Shown piece after piece: positions 61,884 to 64,000 of a DNA stretch of 64,000 nt (position 1 is its first letter; every line of letters begins with the position of its first letter). A program made the position numbers and the translations under genes. The notes beneath the pieces were generated by a model that made no database searches, had not been told where the DNA came from, and worked only from the letters and a program-made list of their open reading frames with translations. The stretch is from Lamellibrachia satsuma (Eukaryota; Annelida; Polychaeta; Sabellida; Siboglinidae). The stretch covers positions 18,261,500 to 18,325,499 of the forward strand of contig BSQZ01000001.1 of NCBI GenBank assembly GCA_033239005.1. The letters run 5' to 3'.

Positions 61884-63062
61884 GGCTCTACACTAACTCG
61901 TAGAAGGCACTTGTCCTGTAGGACAAGTAGCAAGTCATATTTACTTGAGTTGTCCCACCAAAACTATACTTGTCCCCCCTGAAAATTACAAACGCAGTGA
62001 ATTGTTGTTTTTTCATGTTTACAAATAACAACAGTGAATATTTAGCAAGAACTATAATATTTCAAATGGAACAAAGACTGCTAGCACCTAAAATCCCTTA
62101 TCACATAATATATTAATTATGATAGTCCAGTACGCCAGTCCGTCTTCTGCGTATCATATTTCTGCTGCGATTGTTTCCGGCCATTCTTTGGTTTCTTGGA
62201 AGAGCTAACATTGTCATCATCATCCTTGTTGTCAGACGATCACTAACATCCCATAATTTTAAACATCGAACTCACATATCAAATTATAGCGAATAATGAG
62301 AACAAAATTACAAAAACAAACTTATGCTTGCGAGTGTAGGGTTATAGTAGGCAGAATCGTCCGCCCCATTATTACATAGAATAGCAAAAGCCAGATAGAA
62401 AAAAATTGTATGGCAATTGACTTTGCCTAGGTTTAGGGTTGCTGCTGTAGCTATCAGCATACTTGTTAACATATTATAGCGTTGATATGATGGTACTACA
62501 TTGCGTTAATATGTACAACAAAACGTGCTTAGTAATATAAACATGCATATCTTTTCAGTTTTGGGGGGGAAGTTTTGCCATCGCGCCGAAGCCAAGTGGC
62601 GTTAAGCCATTATGCTGATGTTTGTTACGATCGCAACATTAGATTCAAATTTTATGCTTTCCCATTTAGCAGTAATGTTAAAACTTTAAAAACCAGGCAG
62701 GTGTCAGAAGTGTGACTATGTAACGTGACATTTAAATGAGGAACGGTGACAGCACGTTTGTATTTTCAACAGAACAGCGTTACTGTCCTAGTGAGTAAGC
62801 TAGTTTCTAAAATACTACATGGGCAGTAGTGGCATGACAGAAAGAAAGCAGTGATACGTTCGACATCGAATGAAATTATAGATTCCATTAAACGTTATTT
62901 ATTTTGGGTATCAACAAGTCAAAAACGTTCAGTCTTTGTTATAAAAACAGTACATGTTTTATATTACAACGGCATGAACTTGGTGGGACAAGTGTCCAGG
63001 ATTATGTACTTGTCCTACACTAGAAGCTGTTTGTCCCGGACAAGCGTTCATGTCGAACCCTG
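61881..63062. mobile_element. Non-autonomous hAT-like element, 1182 bp, in a TA microsatellite
   Basis: Ends CAGGGCTCTACACTAACTCG and, on the minus strand, CAGGGTTCGACATGAACGC. Subterminal acttgtcctgtaggacaagt and ttgtcccggacaagc palindromes. Flanks are TA repeats, so the 8-bp duplication cannot be told apart from the repeat. A 70-codon ORF at its right end is not transposase-like. Confidence 0.82.
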
Positions 63063-63080
63063 ATATATATATATATATAT

Positions 63081-64000
63081 GCAAGAAAAATAATGATCAA
63101 CACATCGTGAACGCATTTCGCCACAGGAAGCGCTTGCCGTCACAGCAGAAAAACACAGTCGGTAGTTTTTCGCGTTGCCTAGAGATTTTCTATAACTAGA
63201 GCAATGCTTTGACCTACATCACAGGAAAGAGGAGATCAAGATCTTTCCATTGGTGCTAGGCAGTACACCGTTTTCTCTAACATTGTAAACGAAAAAATTT
63301 TTTAATATTTAAAAGGCGATTTTTTAACAGAAATAATGAAAATACCATCATCAATCCAGATATTTTTCGAAAGAACATTCAATTTTCTGTCAGTCAAAAC
63401 ATCCGGTTAGAGGCTATGATTGTAAAACGCCACCCGATTGGCCGAAAACTTGTATTTGAAAGAAATAAAACCCAATAGTACGTCATAACAGTATGAACGT
63501 GGCGGCATCACCCATTGACAGTGTTGTTCTCAAAATGTCACCCGCTTTGCTTTTGTTCGGTGTATATTATGTCATTTTTCATTTCAAAATTAGTAAAGAC
63601 ACTGTGGCTATTCAGCATCCATCTTAAGTGATGACAAGTTCAGTTCTGATATGAGACTAATTACAGTTACAAGTGTGGGTTCAGTAAAACTTGCTGCATT
63701 CTTTTGAAGTCTTCCAATCATGTGTGGTTCCAAAGGACTGATGTGTAATTACCCATTGGGTTTTTTGAGAGATCAACATGCTGTTACCTTAAATGTTTCA
63801 GAACAATTGGGCATATTTCGTCCCATATTTAAATAAACCACTACAGCATATAATAAAATATTTGTCAATTTATAAATGTTTTCCAGTGTGTAAAACTAGG
63901 AATTACTGATCGCCATTCACTTTGGCACGGACAGAATACCAGAAGTCTGTCCACGTTGAACAGGAGGCAGCTCATCATTTAACTATGTAATAAAACAGTC
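63081..64000. other. No recognised feature to the end of the window
   Basis: A 44-codon ORF from ATG 63494 has a hydrophobic stretch (ALLLFGVYYVIF) but no recognised family. Confidence 0.35.

Noticed and set aside
62851..63063. 70-codon ORF in the hAT element at 61881
   Set aside because: No transposase motif; ends at the element terminus, so likely chance.
63494..63628. 44-codon ORF with a hydrophobic segment near the right edge
   Set aside because: Too short, no homologue recognised, no splice or promoter evidence; mentioned only in the gap description.

Overview
The window is animal nuclear DNA, most likely from a mollusc or another lophotrochozoan. The evidence is spliced genes with GT/AG introns, two genes of animal families, several non-LTR retrotransposon lineages, hAT elements, tRNA-type SINEs and very many mini- and microsatellites. 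The species cannot be named from the sequence. There is no operon, rRNA gene or CRISPR array, and most open frames are by-products of tandem repeats.

Layout. 1-16 kb is gene-poor: decayed LINE pieces (745-1135, 7440-7860, 9430-9650), a TTAA-ended MITE family, SINEs and large repeats, including a (CA)n of about 295 bp and a 23-bp minisatellite of about 1.2 kb. 16.7-29.5 kb holds two related, unrecognised small genes in direct orientation. Gene A is at 16900-18290 and gene B at 25913-29439. Each has a TATA-like box, a phase-1 first exon and the same two repeat families in the same order in intron 1. Gene B has one in-frame TGA. Big minisatellites (9-, 66- and 28-bp units) lie between them. 30-38 kb shows no convincing gene.

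38.6-52.1 kb, minus strand, is the best gene: a complete eight-exon FAM102/EEIG homologue (NT-C2 domain, 369 aa predicted) with a probable 3' UTR of about 3.4 kb. Its introns hold a CR1-like LINE, an RT fragment with a twin-priming layout, SINEs, pogo-like ends and a 21-unit 41-bp array.

52.8-57.9 kb is a three-layer nest: an RTE-like LINE (12-bp target duplication) inside a CR1-like LINE inside a GGGT-rich minisatellite. At 59053 on the plus strand, divergent from FAM102/EEIG, begins an EF-hand first exon that looks like a SCaMC-type calcium-regulated mitochondrial carrier; its later exons were not found. Two hAT-type elements follow (60317-61516 with a perfect 8-bp duplication, and 61881-63062 in a TA microsatellite).

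The most novel candidate is the gene A/B pair: conserved exon phase, motif and intron content, but no family I recognise.
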